Assembly: GCA_016987375.1 (NCBI GenBank)
Contig: PJRA01000005.1
Span: 1,584,565 to 1,648,564 of the forward strand
Source of the DNA: Brachionus koreanus
Lineage: Eukaryota > Rotifera > Eurotatoria > Ploima > Brachionidae
DNA: 64,000 nt
Reading direction: 5' to 3'
Below the pieces are notes generated by a model. The model made no database searches. It was given only the letters and a program-made list of their open reading frames with translations, and was not told the DNA's origin. Within the stretch, counting starts at the first letter, position 1. Each line of letters begins with the position of its first letter. Made by a program: the position numbers and the translations under genes. Of this stretch, positions 50,318 to 62,205 are shown in pieces.

Positions 50318-52389
50318 ATGGATTCATTGCTTTCCAACGTAAGTCCATTGATTAATCCGAAAAATTATTTTCTTATCTAGTTGTTAATTAGGCACAGCGC
50401 TGTGTACGCAAAGCCGACTCGCTTGTCAACTATGGCCTTTTCGACGAAGCGCTTTCCCAGCTGGACAAATCAATTGGTAAGTCATTTTTACCAAGCTTTT
50501 CATTTTTATCCTAAACTCATTTCTCTTTTGGTCTAAAGTTCTTTTAAATGAGCTTAAATCGGTCACATCATGTTACGATTCAATTCAAATGATAAATACA
50601 CAAATTGATTCTGTTGATCGAAATATGCGCTCAGTTGCAATTAAACGATCAGAATCGATTAAAGTAAATATGCTTAATAATTAAATTCAGTACAAATTTG
50701 AAATTATTTGTTGATTAAAGCCCCTTGAAAACTGGCCTACATTTTAAAAAGTTTAAGCTTATAAATCTATTTGCTTTTAACCTAGCCCCAATCATAGCTA
50801 CATTAAGTTTCTTATAAACATCTAAGCTTGTTTAATTTCATTTAGGTTTAAATTATAATTTGATTTATTGTGAATAATAATTCTTCTAAATGTCAACTAG
50901 AAATTAAAAAAAAATTAAATTTTCTAATTTTATTCAAAAAAATATTTTTCAGCATCTAATTGTTAATTGAATTAAATAATTGAATATTGATGACCATAAA
51001 TACTATCTAATGGCCTATAAATCCCAGAGCCAGAGACTGGATTTTAAAAGGGTCTCTTTCAATTATCTTAATAGTCACAAGACCAAGATGGCTAAAAATA
51101 AACAATTTAAAAGCAATTATATAAAATATATTTCCATATTATGAAACTCAAAATAATATGGTTTTGTGAAATTTGGTACAAAATAAAAAAATAGAACTAA
51201 AATTAATGATTAAAAAGCTTTTAACTTTTATTCTGAGAATTTTTATTTAGTTCTGTAAGTGCAACAAACTGCAACATACTTAGTTGCATCAAAAATCAAA
51301 GTCAGCCAAATTTTTCTAAATTTAAAATATGCTAAATTGCTGAGTTTTACCAGATTGTTCATAATAGTGCAACTTTGAATGTTGCACCATGTTGCATTTA
51401 CAGAACAAGTCAAAGAAAAGTTATAAGAATTATAAACATTTTGTTCTGTTCTATTGTACTAAATTTCACAAAACCAATAATATCAAATTTGCTTTTTTTT
51501 TGAAGAAAATTTTAGTAAAAAATTTTCAAAATAATAAAAAAAATTTATTAAAAAATTTTATGATATTTAATTTTAAACATTTATTTTATTTGTATTTAAA
51601 TTTGCCATTATACACACAATTGTTTATTAAAATCCTAAGGTAAAGTAGTTATACTTTAATATGTAAAACTTAATTTAAAAGTGAACTAAATAAATTTTGA
51701 AAAAATTCTAACTTTCATTCTAAAACATTTTTTTTATTTATTTTTATCAATTTAAGAAACAAAATCAAATTAACAATTTGATAAATAAAAAACGATGCGA
51801 GTCAAAAAGTGACAATAAAAAAAACGAATCAGTATTAGTTCAAAACTCGAGTAAATATGTAAATATTCCAATATCACAAATTAACAATGCATTCAAAGTA
51901 ACAAAAAACGACAAATTAATTATAGAAGAATTGTCGACAACAAACGGTGAATACAAAAAAGTAAACGAATTTTTAATAAATGAAATCGAACTACTAAAAA
52001 AAGAGAACGATTTTCTTAAAGTCGAATTATTAAAAATTCATCTAAACGAGAGTATAAACGATCCGTCGCCAAACGAGACAGCAAATTCAAGCTCGGTAAG
52101 TAATAGCTCAAGTAGTGTTCTAACGACCAACAGTAGTGTTTCTTCTCACGACATTTCAGCTAGATCGATTGACAATTTAAGCCAAAATCCTTCCGCTTTA
52201 ACCATGACTAGTCAAAATAATTATAAATCTCAAAAATCAAATGACAATCGAATTGATCTGTCGAAATACATAAACAATGAAGAGGACAGTGATGATGATA
52301 ATGATATGCTTAATGAATTCAGTGATCCAAACGATAGCTATAGCTCATCTAACTTGAGTTTGCCACCGCATGAATTTATTGTTGATTAA
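50318..52389 (+). CDS. NRBF2: Nuclear receptor-binding factor 2 homologue (autophagy PI3K complex)
   Basis: NRBF2 (yeast Atg38) binds ATG14 in the class III PI3-kinase complex I and tunes autophagy initiation. Four exons join in phase: 50318-50338, 50392-50476, 50539-50663 and 51757-52389; 287 residues, the same length as human. The N-terminal MIT domain (about residues 1-75) has A-Q-R-C-V-R-K-A-D and YGLFDEALSQLDKSI. The coiled coil has D-K-L-I-I-E-E-L and VNEFLINEIELLKKENDFL, matching the human D-K-T-I-I-E-E...E-F-L...E-N-E-R-L-R-K-E-N run. A Ser/Asn-rich linker and the end L-S-L-P-P-H-E match the human W-S-L-P-P-H-A. The third intron, 50664-51756, is 1.1 kb because it contains a MITE (51160-51475). 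Confidence 0.88.
51160..51475. mobile_element. TIR repeat C (MITE) with perfect 8-bp duplication
   Basis: A 316-bp element in an NRBF2 intron bounded by inverted repeats GGTTTTGTGAAATTTGGTAC and, reversed, GGTTTTGTGAAATTTAGTAC (19 of 20 the same). It is flanked by identical octamers AATAATAT at 51152-51159 and 51476-51483. An 8-bp target duplication fits hAT, P or Merlin superfamilies; the GG start of the ends leans to Merlin. Non-coding; contains several copies of the word GTTGCA. Sister copy at 32073-32415. Confidence 0.9.
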
Positions 52390-53199
52390 TGTATTATAAA
52401 ATGTGTTATATTAATTTCCAATATTTGTCAGATCCGCACTTCTTTACTACAAAAATTATTTAAAAAAAAAACGAATGTGAATTTAGATGTAAATTAATTT
52501 TTTCAAAACTTTTGTAAAATAATTTTTATTTTAGTGTAAATAAACTAACCTTTTCACAAAGCAAAACAACATTTATAAACAACAGGCTGCTTTTAGTTAT
52601 TCTCTTGTTTATAGTAATTAGAAAATGTAAAAAATAAAAATTTATAAAATTAAAAAAAAAACAAAAAACATCAATTTTGTATTTAGCATCAACATTTTTT
52701 CGAATTAATTTACAAAAAAAAAAAAGCTTAAAATATAAAAATTTAGTCTCATTTGAAGATAAAAAAAATTTATCATTTCTTTTTTTTAATTTTTACTAAA
52801 TTTATTTGATTTTGAATAAATGTATATTTACTTTTTTAAATTTCCCAATTAAATTTTATTTAGCAAAAAAAAAATTTTGAATAATTATTAAAAATAGAAT
52901 ACACTCAATCAAACATATGTAAATATAAAAAATTAAAGTTGTCTATCAAATTTAATTAATTTCAATAATTAATTTTTCCATGTACCATCAAAAAGTGTTG
53001 GAAAATTTTAAGGCCAGTTCAGAAAATCAATTAAAGTAATCAGTGATGAATCCGAATTTCCTTTTTAAAGATTTTTTAAAATATTTGAATTAATTTTTTT
53101 TTAATTAGAAAAAAAATTAATGTTAAATTCATAAAAGATATTTAAATTATTAATTAATTTTGATTCTTTTTTAAAATTTAAAACATATTTGGTTTTGAA
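52390..53199. other. Intergenic, AT-rich
   Basis: NRBF2 3' flank. No recognised feature. Confidence 0.4.
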
Positions 53200-53690
53200 A
53201 TGCAATCAAGTATTCAAAAAGAAATAATATACACGACTAAAAGGGCTTCAAAAACAGTTGAGAATAATGGAACAAATTGTCATGAAAACGGACATAAAGT
53301 TCAACTCCACTAAAACTGTAAACATGAAATTAATGACAAAAAAGAATTATTTGGAAAACTAAAATTAAAAGGAACAGCTAATCTCAAAGTAGATGAGATG
53401 AAATATCTTAGTTTTAATATATAGATGAACATGATAAAGGCGTCAAACATCAATCAAAGACAAAAAAAATGTCTGTATCAGCACTTGTAAAAATTCGACA
53501 GAATTGGAACTAACCCTGACCATTTGTTCCCGTTTATGAAAGGTCAATTTTAAAAAACCTACAAAAGACCCATATTTCTTTATGAAATGGAAGCATGTAC
53601 ATTCAAAAAACAAGTATGAACTAGTTGAAAAGAAAAGATGGAAATTTTTTGAAAACGATGTTTGGACTACTGTCTAGGTGAAGAACAAAA
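53200..53690 (+). mobile_element. LINE reverse-transcriptase relic (non-CR1 type)
   Basis: The + strand, with stops, reads T-D-I-K-F-N-S-T-K-T (the K-x-x-F-N-x-x-K-T block), L-K-V-D-E-M-K-Y-L-S-F-N-I (the K-Y-L-G block), I-N-Q-R-Q-K-K-C, I-G-T-N-P-D-H-L-F-P and K-T-Y-K-R-P-I-F-L-Y-E-M-E-A (the I-R-P-V-L-L-Y-G-x-E block). Order and spacing match the C-terminal half of a LINE RT ORF from a family different from the CR1-like relics. It is inactive. Confidence 0.7.
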
Positions 53691-53970
53691 TATCTGCAAC
53701 TTGCTTTAAATGTTAATCCAGTTCAAAACCAAATAAAAAAAATAAAAACTGGACTTTTTCGATAGATGATAAAAATACTACAACTTAGCTAAGACATATT
53801 GAAAGTTTAATAAATGAATAAAGCGAATAGAAAAACATTAAAGCTATTAATTAAATATGTAATGTAATGGATCAAATAACAATAACCTAACAGTAATACA
53901 AATAATTCAATGCAGAAAGATGAATTTAATAGATAAACTTTTCTATAGGCTCAGAATAGATGAACCTAAA

Positions 53971-53994
53971 AAGATTGTCTAATTAGACAATCTT
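53971..53994. repeat. Perfect 24-bp palindrome followed by a T-run
   Basis: AAGATTGTCTAA joined directly to TTAGACAATCTT, then nine or more T residues. It looks like a Pol III or bacterial-type terminator hairpin, but nothing upstream suggests such a transcript; it may be the fused ends of a small element. Confidence 0.85.
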
Positions 53995-54249
53995 TTTTTT
54001 TTATTTTTAATATCACATTAAATACAAACTACTTAAATTGTATATGACTAAATTTTTAAAAATTAAATTATACTCAATTTCATATATGCATATATGCTTT
54101 TTGTAATTTTGGTGTTTTTAAGTCTAATTTCGCTTTATTTAACAGTGTATCTATTAAATAAATGACTCGTAAACGGTCTTTTGTCAAATAAATAAAAATA
54201 AATAGATTATGCTTGCTGGTTGAAAAAGATTGTGTTTTTAATTTTTTTA

Positions 54250-54812
54250 CAGTGCTAATTTGACACTAGGGTTTTTACCGTTTTTTACGTAAAACTACGA
54301 AAATTTACGTAATTTTAAGAATTTTACAATAATTTTCGAAAAAACTAATAAATACAATAAAGCCAAAAAAAAAACAATTTTCAAGCAATTTTTTAGAATT
54401 TTCGGAAATTCAAAAAAAAAATTTTTTTTAACGTAAATTTACGAAAATACGAATTAAAGTCAAAGAAAAAATACAGTAAAAATTTACAGCTAAACTAGGT
54501 AAACTGATCTTGATAAATCAGTTTATTTTAAATGACAGTTCAAATCATTAATTTTTTCCATTTAAAATAAACTGATTTATTAAAATAAAAATTTTACTAT
54601 ATTTTTTTTCACTTTTTACAAAATTTTATAATCAAAAATTGTTATTTTACATAAATTAACGTAAAAAAATTTTTTTTGTTGAATTTTCCAAAAATTTTAA
54701 AAAATTCCTTGAAAATTTGTTTATTTGTCCCTTTGTTAAATTCGTAAAATTACGTAAATTTTGGTAGTTTTACGTGAAAAACAGTAAAAACCTTAGTGTC
54801 AAATGAGCACTG
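54250..54812. mobile_element. Palindromic Tc1-type fold-back element
   Basis: A 563-bp element flanked by TA on both sides. The left end CAGTGCTAATTTGACACTAG and the right end, reversed, CAGTGCTCATTTGACACTAA begin like Tc1-family ends (CAGTGCT). The inverted match extends through TTTTTACYGTTTTT-ACGTAAAACTA, AAAATTTACGTAATTTTA and on to the centre, where a 20-bp perfect repeat (AAATCAGTTTATTTTAAATG and its reverse complement) closes the palindrome. Almost the whole element is two arms of about 270 bp. No coding capacity. Confidence 0.88.
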
Positions 54813-54814
54813 TA

Positions 54815-55790
54815 TATAAAAAAATAAAGCAAAACTAAATAAAAAAAAATTTAAATACCTAGATGATTAATCTCTAGTTAATTTTAAGCTAATTTTTGAT
54901 TTTATTAAATCAAATTCATCCTTATTTTAAAAATTTTTTTCAAAATCAAAATTAAATTGTATAGTATGAATTTTGACAAAGAAATAATAAAAAAATTTAT
55001 TTTTATGTATTAATTTCCATATTAGTAAATATTTTATCTGAATAGAAAAATCTTAATTTTTTTCTAGGAATAGCTCAATCAAAAATAAAATTATTAATTT
55101 TGATTTTCCAAATTGATCTCATTAGCTCTATTTGGTTACAAATACTATCTTTAATCTAATGAAAATGAATTCAGGTCTTAAAATTTAAAATCTAAATTTA
55201 TAAGTATTTTATTAAAAGTAGAATAAAATGAGAGAGTAAACAAAGTTTGTAAACCAAGTTAAAAAAATTGAACATTATTATTTTTAAAAGAAATAAAATT
55301 TTTTAAAATAGCTTTTAAAAACTAAGCATCTTGTTTTAAATTTACAATTAATTAATTCTAAGAATTTAATTTAATTTGTCTGTAAAAAAAAATTTGAAAT
55401 TTTTATTAATAGTCAGCGGCTGGGATTTCTAGTGTTAATCGAAATATTTTAATTTTTTATTTTTTAGTAAACTCAATTATTTAGTTCTATTTTAAAATGG
55501 ATTTGAAAAAAAAAAATTATTTTTTTATCTAGAAAAGTTTTCATATTCAGTTTAAAATTTTATCATTAAAATTAATAAATAAATAAATTAATTAAAAAAT
55601 ACTCATTTATTTAAAAAATATTTTTTTTGTTTATCAAAGCATTGACTAAAAAACGGAAAAAATATTTTGAATCATAGATATTTGAAAATCTGAGTTTGAA
55701 CTATTTGATTTTTGAATAATTTAAATTTGATAAGCTACCATTGACTAATATAATCGATGTTCTAGAAAGAGGAAAATATTTAAGACAAAA
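54815..55790. other. Intergenic with a lone piggyBac-type right end
   Basis: AT-rich. At about 55420-55436 the sequence GATTTCTAGTGTTAA matches the right end of the piggyBac-type MITE (39382-39577), but the body to its left does not clearly match. No gene recognised. Confidence 0.45.
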
Positions 55791-56290
55791 TTAATTTTTG
55801 TTTAGAAATTTTACATTAAATCGCTTTCGCTGTTTTGCTGAATAAACTGAATTATCGATTCGAAATGATGCTGATGAATTTCTGATTAATAATAAAATAA
55901 GAAAATATTTTGCCAAAATTTTGTGTTTATTATAAATTTACCCATGAATATCATTTGTTGACACAAATTTCCACGGTGTTTGACATTTTAAGCCTAAATA
56001 AAATTCCTCTAAATTTATTCATGATCAATAAGTGAAAAATTACATGTAAATTCGTGAACAGTTGGCTTTGCCTGCATGCTTGGTTCTCTCTCTAAATGCA
56101 TGTCATCTTTAGGTAGCTCGAAAGTGGTATAGTGTGACTGAAATGGTGGAACGTGATGCTAAAAATATTTTGTTATTTTTAACAAAATTATTAAAACTGA
56201 AACAACTTTTTTTTGAATATTCAAGGCATTGCGTCTATCCATGACCAACTGTTTTCTCAATGCTTCGAAATGTATAGCCTCACTACCCAT
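55791..56290 (-). CDS. Unrecognised small four-exon gene with a CxxC motif
   Basis: I do not recognise this protein. Four exons, 56290-56207, 56158-56044, 55993-55942 and 55881-55791, join in phase to give 113 residues. The three introns are 48, 50 and 60 bp, like those of confirmed genes here, with GT donors and AG acceptors. The composition of the first three exons is clearly less AT-rich than the flanks, and the peptide is unlike low-complexity noise: E-A-L-R-K-Q-L-V-M-D-R-R-N-A, then HHVPPFQSHYTTFELPKDD, then F-T-C-L-K-C-Q-T-P-W-K-F and a basic tail. The C-x-x-C pair suggests metal binding or a disulfide. An unspliced exon 2 would stop after about ten more codons. The 5' start could lie in a further exon. 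Neighbouring kilobases hold no other gene. Confidence 0.6.
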
Positions 56291-58725
56291 GTTTAAGCAA
56301 ACAAGTCTAAATTTATTTAAACTTTTTTTTTTATTTTCTAAAATAAAATTTTCTGTAGTTTAAATATTTGATTTTGATCAAATTAAATCGAAATTTTTCA
56401 TATTTGTACTTAAGATTTTAATTCATTTAGATTATATTTAAACATTTACATGGAGCTTTTTTTTTGTTCGATTAATTAATAAAAAACATAAACTTAGTTA
56501 ATCTTTTTTTAATACAAGCTAACTGATGATATTATGTAACCATGGTTGCAATATGTTTCGAAAAGCTTTTTTATTTCTTAGACTTTAAAACCTTAAAGCT
56601 AAATCCCCATGCATTTGGAGAATCTTCGACAAAACGCCAACTTAAAAAAGCATAATTGAAACTTGAAAAAAAAAAGTAAAATAAAAAACAAACAAAAACT
56701 GAAATCAAAAATAAAAATAAAAACTAAAAATATAAAAGATAAATTAAATTTTAAAAAAAAAAATCTAACTAAATCTAAATAAAATTAAAATTCAAAACTC
56801 GTTCAATTTTTACTGAAGAAGGCTTTCTAAATTTTGAAATACTTCACAAATAGAAACTTATTTAAACCATTTAAGCGCTATTTTTAATTAATTGAAATAG
56901 AATTTCTGATTATAAATTGGTTTTGACAATTAACTGTCAACTAACAATTTCGAACATTTGTTTCAAACTTTTTCAATGCTTTAAATGTTATGGTAATGCA
57001 GCCTTAGTAATAAGAGTTTTTTTTCCAAAATTAAACAAATAAATATTCACAGTAATTTACCTAAACAAATAGAACTGTTGATATCTGTTTACATTTAAAT
57101 AGTAAAATATTATTATATATTATTGGAAACTTTATTTAGTCAAAATTAATTTTAAATTAAAATTTTTTAAAGATTCTTATTGTTTTGCAAGATTTCTCTT
57201 ATTGAAATAAAATAATTTCATTAAAAAGATCAATCTAAAAAATAATTTGATTTAAATCTAAATTTTGCTATTTAAAGAAAAAAAAGTAGTTTTTCATTAA
57301 TATTTATTTCCTCGTTCTGTTTTGACTTTTTCTTTTTAAAATGCTTTTGAAAAAATTAAAATTGATTTTTAAGACTCTTACCGAGATATTTATACAAATT
57401 GAGTATTTTTTTTCATTTTTAAATGTATAGAAAGGTTTTCGTGTTTATAAAAGCTTTTAGATTAAAATCTAAACGCAAATTTTTATCGACAATAAGGCTC
57501 TAAAAATTTCTTTATTTTATTATTTTGTTTTGAAATGGTTTAAAAATCAAATGAACTTTAAAAATAAATTCTTAAGATATTGCTTGTGATTTACCTTTCT
57601 TTTGAAACCTTTATGAAAAACTTGTAAAATCGTAAACAATTATTAAAAATTATAAATTAGCTTTTTCAAAATAATTTTATTAAATATTTAGTTTTAGAGT
57701 TATCTGACAGTTTTGTGAAAGTTTTTTTTCTATTAATCAAATAAATCAAATATCAACGACAATATGCTGAGACAAATTTCCTTTTTAAATATAGCCAGAA
57801 TAAACACTATTTAAGTATTTATTTTTAAAGCAAAAAAACTAAAGATAAAAATTTATTCATGAAAAAATTACAAAAAAAATTGAATTACACGTTCGAATGA
57901 TAAGTTAAATTCATAAAATAATTTTTTTCAAAATTTTGAAAATTCTAAAAAAGACCAATTATTTATATTATTTTTTATTTAAACCTTGTAAATATAGTTA
58001 CCAATAAATATATTTTTATAGTCGCACTTTGAAAACTTAAAATCAATATAATATTTTAAGTCCTTTTTATCGGCCATAGTAATATTAAGATGCTTATCCA
58101 GCATTTAAAATAAGCATCAAAAAAAAAATTTGAAAAATAAATTTTTCTTTCTTAACTAACAATTTTTTACTAAATAATTTTTTTTGGTTGACAATTTTTT
58201 TTTAAAATTATCCTTTTAAGATACCTTTGCAATGTTCATTGAGCTATTTTTTAAATTTAAAAAGAAGAAGATTCTAGCTAAATTTCTCAATAAAAAATTT
58301 TATTTTAGATAATTTTATAATTTTCTAAAACATTGTTGAGAAGAAATGACGGCGGTTATAATAACCGATGTTTTTCTTTTGGTACATTCAGTTACCTTTA
58401 TTAATAATGGTAAAATATATAAATTTAAATTTTTCAGATAAAATGTCACTATATAGATTATTAATTTTTTTCATTTAGTTAGGAATCAAAAAATCTAAGC
58501 AATTTCAAAAAACTGACCTAAACGAAAAATGGGATTAATATATATCTATTTAAAAAAATAATAAAAACTAAATAATCTTAGTCTCAGTTTGTCGGTTTGT
58601 ATTCAGATTATTATTACAAAGATATTTTTAAAATTAACCTTTATCATGATACTTTAAATTATTTAAAACAGTAGTTTTAATTTTTTTAAATTTTATTTTT
58701 TCTTTTTAAGTTAAATAGTTTTCAT
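56291..58725. other. Long AT-rich intergenic, nothing recognised
   Basis: About 2.4 kb of very AT-rich sequence without coding exons, RNA genes or bounded repeats that I could support. A small palindrome CGGTTATAATAACCG lies near 58350. Confidence 0.4.
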
Positions 58726-60088
58726 TTATGTAATTTCCATTGATTCGTCCACATTATTGTTTTGATCATTTTTGGTTTTAAAACTATCTTTAGTTAATTT
58801 TGAAACTTCAGAATCCATTTGGTCTAGTTGAGCTTGCTCATCTTCATCTGTTTCATAGGCATCGTCATCATTTTCGTTCAAATTCTCTTTGTCTCCATCG
58901 GCTTCATCCTCCGAAGCCACATTTACCAAATTTTCTAGTAATTCTTTGACATGTGCTTTTAATCCATCGTCCAAATAACGCTGCTCAAATTTTATTTTTG
59001 AAATCATCTTAAAAAATAATTATTCACAATAAAAAATAAACTTTAATTCTTTTAATTTTCCAACTTTTTCGGCCTTTTTAAGATAAAATTTGGCATTTGA
59101 ATAATAATCCTCGCCTTTGCAATAGTTCACCCATCCAAGCATGTACCAAATATAGACAACTTCGTCATCTTCTTCGACCAATTGCTCCAGAACAGTCACT
59201 GCTTTGTCATATTCTTCGACTTCTGTTAGTATTCTAGCTGTATTAATTCGAGAATCATAGCTTAAAGTAATAGCTTGACTTGGATCAACCATCGGACCAC
59301 TTTCACAGGCTTCCAGGTATTTAGGCAACCAATTCTCAACACTGTCGAGAATGAATTTTTTTGCTTGCTCCATATCTTCTTTACTAAGCCAATAACTGGC
59401 CAGTAACTGCAGAGTTTCGGGATTTGTCGAGTCATACTCAATAGATTTGTCTAAATAGGATTTACATAAGTTTTCTGCATCTTCTTGCATACACAAATCT
59501 GTCAAATACAATTCGGCTATGGAGCAGAAGGCTGTAGATATGTCAAGTTTAGTCACACAATTGGAGTCATCTTCTTGATCTTGTTTGGACGTTGAAGGCT
59601 TGTTTTTTTCCCCAGATTGCTTATTGAATTCAACTAGCATGAGCTCCACTCCTTTTTTATAAAAATTAACTGCTTCGATTCCAGATGAAAGCTGGGCCAA
59701 ACACATATATTTACTGAAGCCATCATCAGGACTTAAATTGACTAATTTTTCATAAAGATTTTTAGCACTTTCAACATTTCCCATCTCCATTTGAATCGAT
59801 GCCATCGTGTCTAAAGCATGCAAGCTTTTTTGATCTATATCCAATGCTTTTTTGGCATATTGAAATGCTTTTTCGAGTTCATACTGATCCAAAAAATCTT
59901 CTGCCTGATAAAATTTTTATAAAATTAATGGAAATTTATTTGAAAGATTTACATAGTCCAGTAGTTCTTCAACCGATAGCTTTGACTTTGAGCTTTTCTT
60001 TTTTTGAGCTTTAAATTAAAAAAATAATTTGAATTCTAGATCCAGTATGGTTACTTTTTATGGTAGTTGATCTTTTGAGTTTTCCCAT
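58726..60088 (-). CDS. ACL4: ACL4-like TPR assembly chaperone of ribosomal protein L4
   Basis: Homologue of yeast Acl4, a TPR protein that captures nascent uL4/RPL4 and escorts it to pre-60S particles. Exons: 60088-60055, 60008-59953, 59904-59065 and 59007-58726, about 403 residues. A basic Lys/Ser N-terminus (K-K-K-S-S-K-S-K-L-S) precedes TPR repeats: E-L-E-K-A-F-Q-Y-A-K-K-A-L-D-I-D, the DTMASIQMEMGNVESAKNLYE unit (first 19 residues typical), FCSIAELYLTDLCM, LQLLASYWLSKEDMEQA and EVVYIWYMLGWVNYCKGE. The C-terminal tail is strongly acidic, typical for ribosomal-protein chaperones. The third intron is read as GTTGG...AAG (57 bp); it keeps frame and skips a run that would otherwise stop, but its donor is weak. 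Confidence 0.8.
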
Positions 60089-61139
60089 TTTTTTATTTTT
60101 AAATTAAATTAATAGTTAAAGTAAATTGAATCGAGCATGGATTTTTAATTTGAAATTATGATTTTATCTTTAAATGAATTATAGGTTAATGAAGGTTTGC
60201 AATTTTGGAACAAAATATTTCAAAATTATATTAAAATTTTCTCAAAAAAATTGTTGCTAAAATTTTATTAAAAAAGTAAATTTTTTTGATTTTTCAAATT
60301 TTTTTTTTTCAATTTCAAGGCTAATCAACAGGCTAAAACTATTGTCTAATAGACTGATTAACACTTCATTTAATTAAATCGTAAAAAAAATTTTTCACTA
60401 ATTAGAAAAATTAAACATTGAAAAAATGAAATTTATATTATTGTAAGTATTGTAGAAAGCCTGAATTTAGTGAATTTCAACAATGTTGATCAATGCTTTA
60501 AAGCTATTTATCAATCTTGAGTTAAGAAATCCAAATGTTTTTTCTTAATTTCTAGATTGGAAAAGCTTAATGGATAAAAATTAAATTTCATGCTCAATCA
60601 ACTGGCTAGTGCCTATGTCTTTAATGATCGATTAACACTTCATTTATTTAATATTATAAAAAATAATTGTGATAAATTAAAAAAAATAGCATAAAAAAAT
60701 ATTTAAAAAAGTTAAACACTCAAACATTTAATTTAAATTTTTTGAATTTTTTTTCAAAATCTGTAAAGATCAAATTCATATTATTGAATATAAAAGGCTT
60801 GAATGTTGAAAGCTTCAACATTGATCTCTTGATTACAAAGCTATTCAACAGGCTTGTGTAAAAATATTCAAAAGTTTTTTCACCATTGGTCGTTTTTGAC
60901 ATAGGTTCACGATTTTCGCTTTTCTATGTATTTTAAATTTATTGGGTCATTTTTCTTCAATTTCGATCTTAAATTTTCAGGTGAATTATGAAAATATAAT
61001 GTTTTATATTTTATAGGCAAAAGATAATATCCTATCAAGAGCTCTATAATACTTCAGCTATTTAGCTGCGTAATCGTTAGATATTAAGCTTGGAATAATA
61101 GCACCTTTCAAAAACATCCTCCTTAAAGTTATACATTTT
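60089..61139. repeat. Intergenic with a diverged tandem duplication
   Basis: GATTAACACTTCATTTA occurs at about 60355 and again near 60630, each followed at a similar distance by a segment with a TTCAACA.. TTGATC motif and an A-A-A-G-C-T-A-T-T context. This suggests a roughly 280-bp unit duplicated head to tail and then diverged. No gene recognised. Confidence 0.5.
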
Positions 61140-61900
61140 TTTGTAAACATTTTTCATCACTGAGGCATTGAATAGAGGATTCAGGGCTGTGGTAGTATTC
61201 TTAAATTTTGCGAGGGTATTTGATTACGTCTCGCATAAGTTACTTATAAAGAGTCTGGATTTACGGGTAAGCTTTTGAGGTGGCTAGATACAAGATAGGA
61301 AACAGAGAGTAATGATAGGTCAGTATGAATCTGATTGACTTGATGTGCTTAGTGGGGTTCCACAAGGTTCAGTTCTTGGTTCTTTATTTTTTTTGATCTT
61401 CATAAATGATTTACCAGAGATTTGTAAGCTTTTGTAAGCTGTTTGCGGATGACAGCAAATTGATTAGTGTCATTAGAAATACTAGTGATCAAATGTGAAT
61501 TCAAGATGACATTGATAAGATGGTTGAGTGGCCGAAGCGCTATAGGATGGAGTTCAAAGATTGCCAGGCAAGAAGTCTCAATGTTAAACGCCTATGATAT
61601 CAGAGATGGATTACCTCAGACTACTACTAAGCGTGATCTTGGTGTAATGGCGAATAACAAACTCAAATGGAATGATCAAATTGATAGCTGTGCTATAAAA
61701 GCCAATAACATGCTTGGTATTCTCAAGAAAACATTTGTGTATTGGGATGCTCAATCATTTTTGCAACTTTACAAAACAAATGTTAGACCCCATTTAGAAT
61801 ACTTGGTGCCTGCTTGGAATCCTTATTTAAAAAAAGGATATATTTCGACTAGAACAAGTACAAAGACGAGCAACGTAACTTTATAACCAAGTCAGATAAA
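61140..61900 (+). mobile_element. CR1-like LINE relic with RT core
   Basis: In order on the + strand, with stops and frameshifts: F-D-Y-V-S-H-K-L-L, GVPQGSVLG, F-I-N-D-L-P, LFADDSKL (the catalytic Asp pair), DDIDKMVEW, the K-R-D-L-G-V-M block, K-A-N-N-M-L-G-I-L-K-K-T-F, LYKTNVRPHLEYLVPAWNPYLKK and a frameshifted LEQVQRRAT. These are sequential motifs of a CR1-like reverse transcriptase. The last 400 bp keep an open frame, so this is the youngest-looking LINE relic here, but the catalytic core is already broken. Confidence 0.88.
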
Positions 61901-62116
61901 GATTTGTTTTCAAAAATAAGTTCTTTTTAATAAAAAAATTCATTAAAAATCCCTCAAAAAGGTTTCGTAATAAACTGAATTTTCATTAAAACCTTGTTCA
62001 TATATCTATAGAAATTAACTGTGAAAGAGCTTTTGAAATTATATTAAAACGATTTTCTTCAGATAAGTAAAGTAAAAAAAAAATTCTGACACAGAGGCTA
62101 CTGCATCGAGTTGATC

Positions 62117-62205
62117 ATCTACACTACATGTTTAAACCCCTTTCATCAAAAAATGGGGGACCGGTTTTCGACTGGGAAAAATTTTGCAGTGTAGATGAAG
62201 ATTGA
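62117..62205. repeat. Small inverted-repeat element
   Basis: ATCTACACTACATG near the left edge is mirrored by GCAGTGTAGAT on the right about 75 bp away. The centre is unusually GC-rich for the region (GGGGGACCGGTTTTCGACTGGG). Possibly a very small MITE; only one copy was noticed. Confidence 0.5.

Noticed and set aside
51389..51643. 84-codon + frame in the NRBF2 intron
   Set aside because: Starts inside the MITE at 51160-51475 and is Phe/Lys/Asn/Leu low-complexity sequence.
61467..61886. 139-codon + frame as a host gene
   Set aside because: It encodes the C-terminal part of a CR1-like reverse transcriptase; part of the LINE relic.
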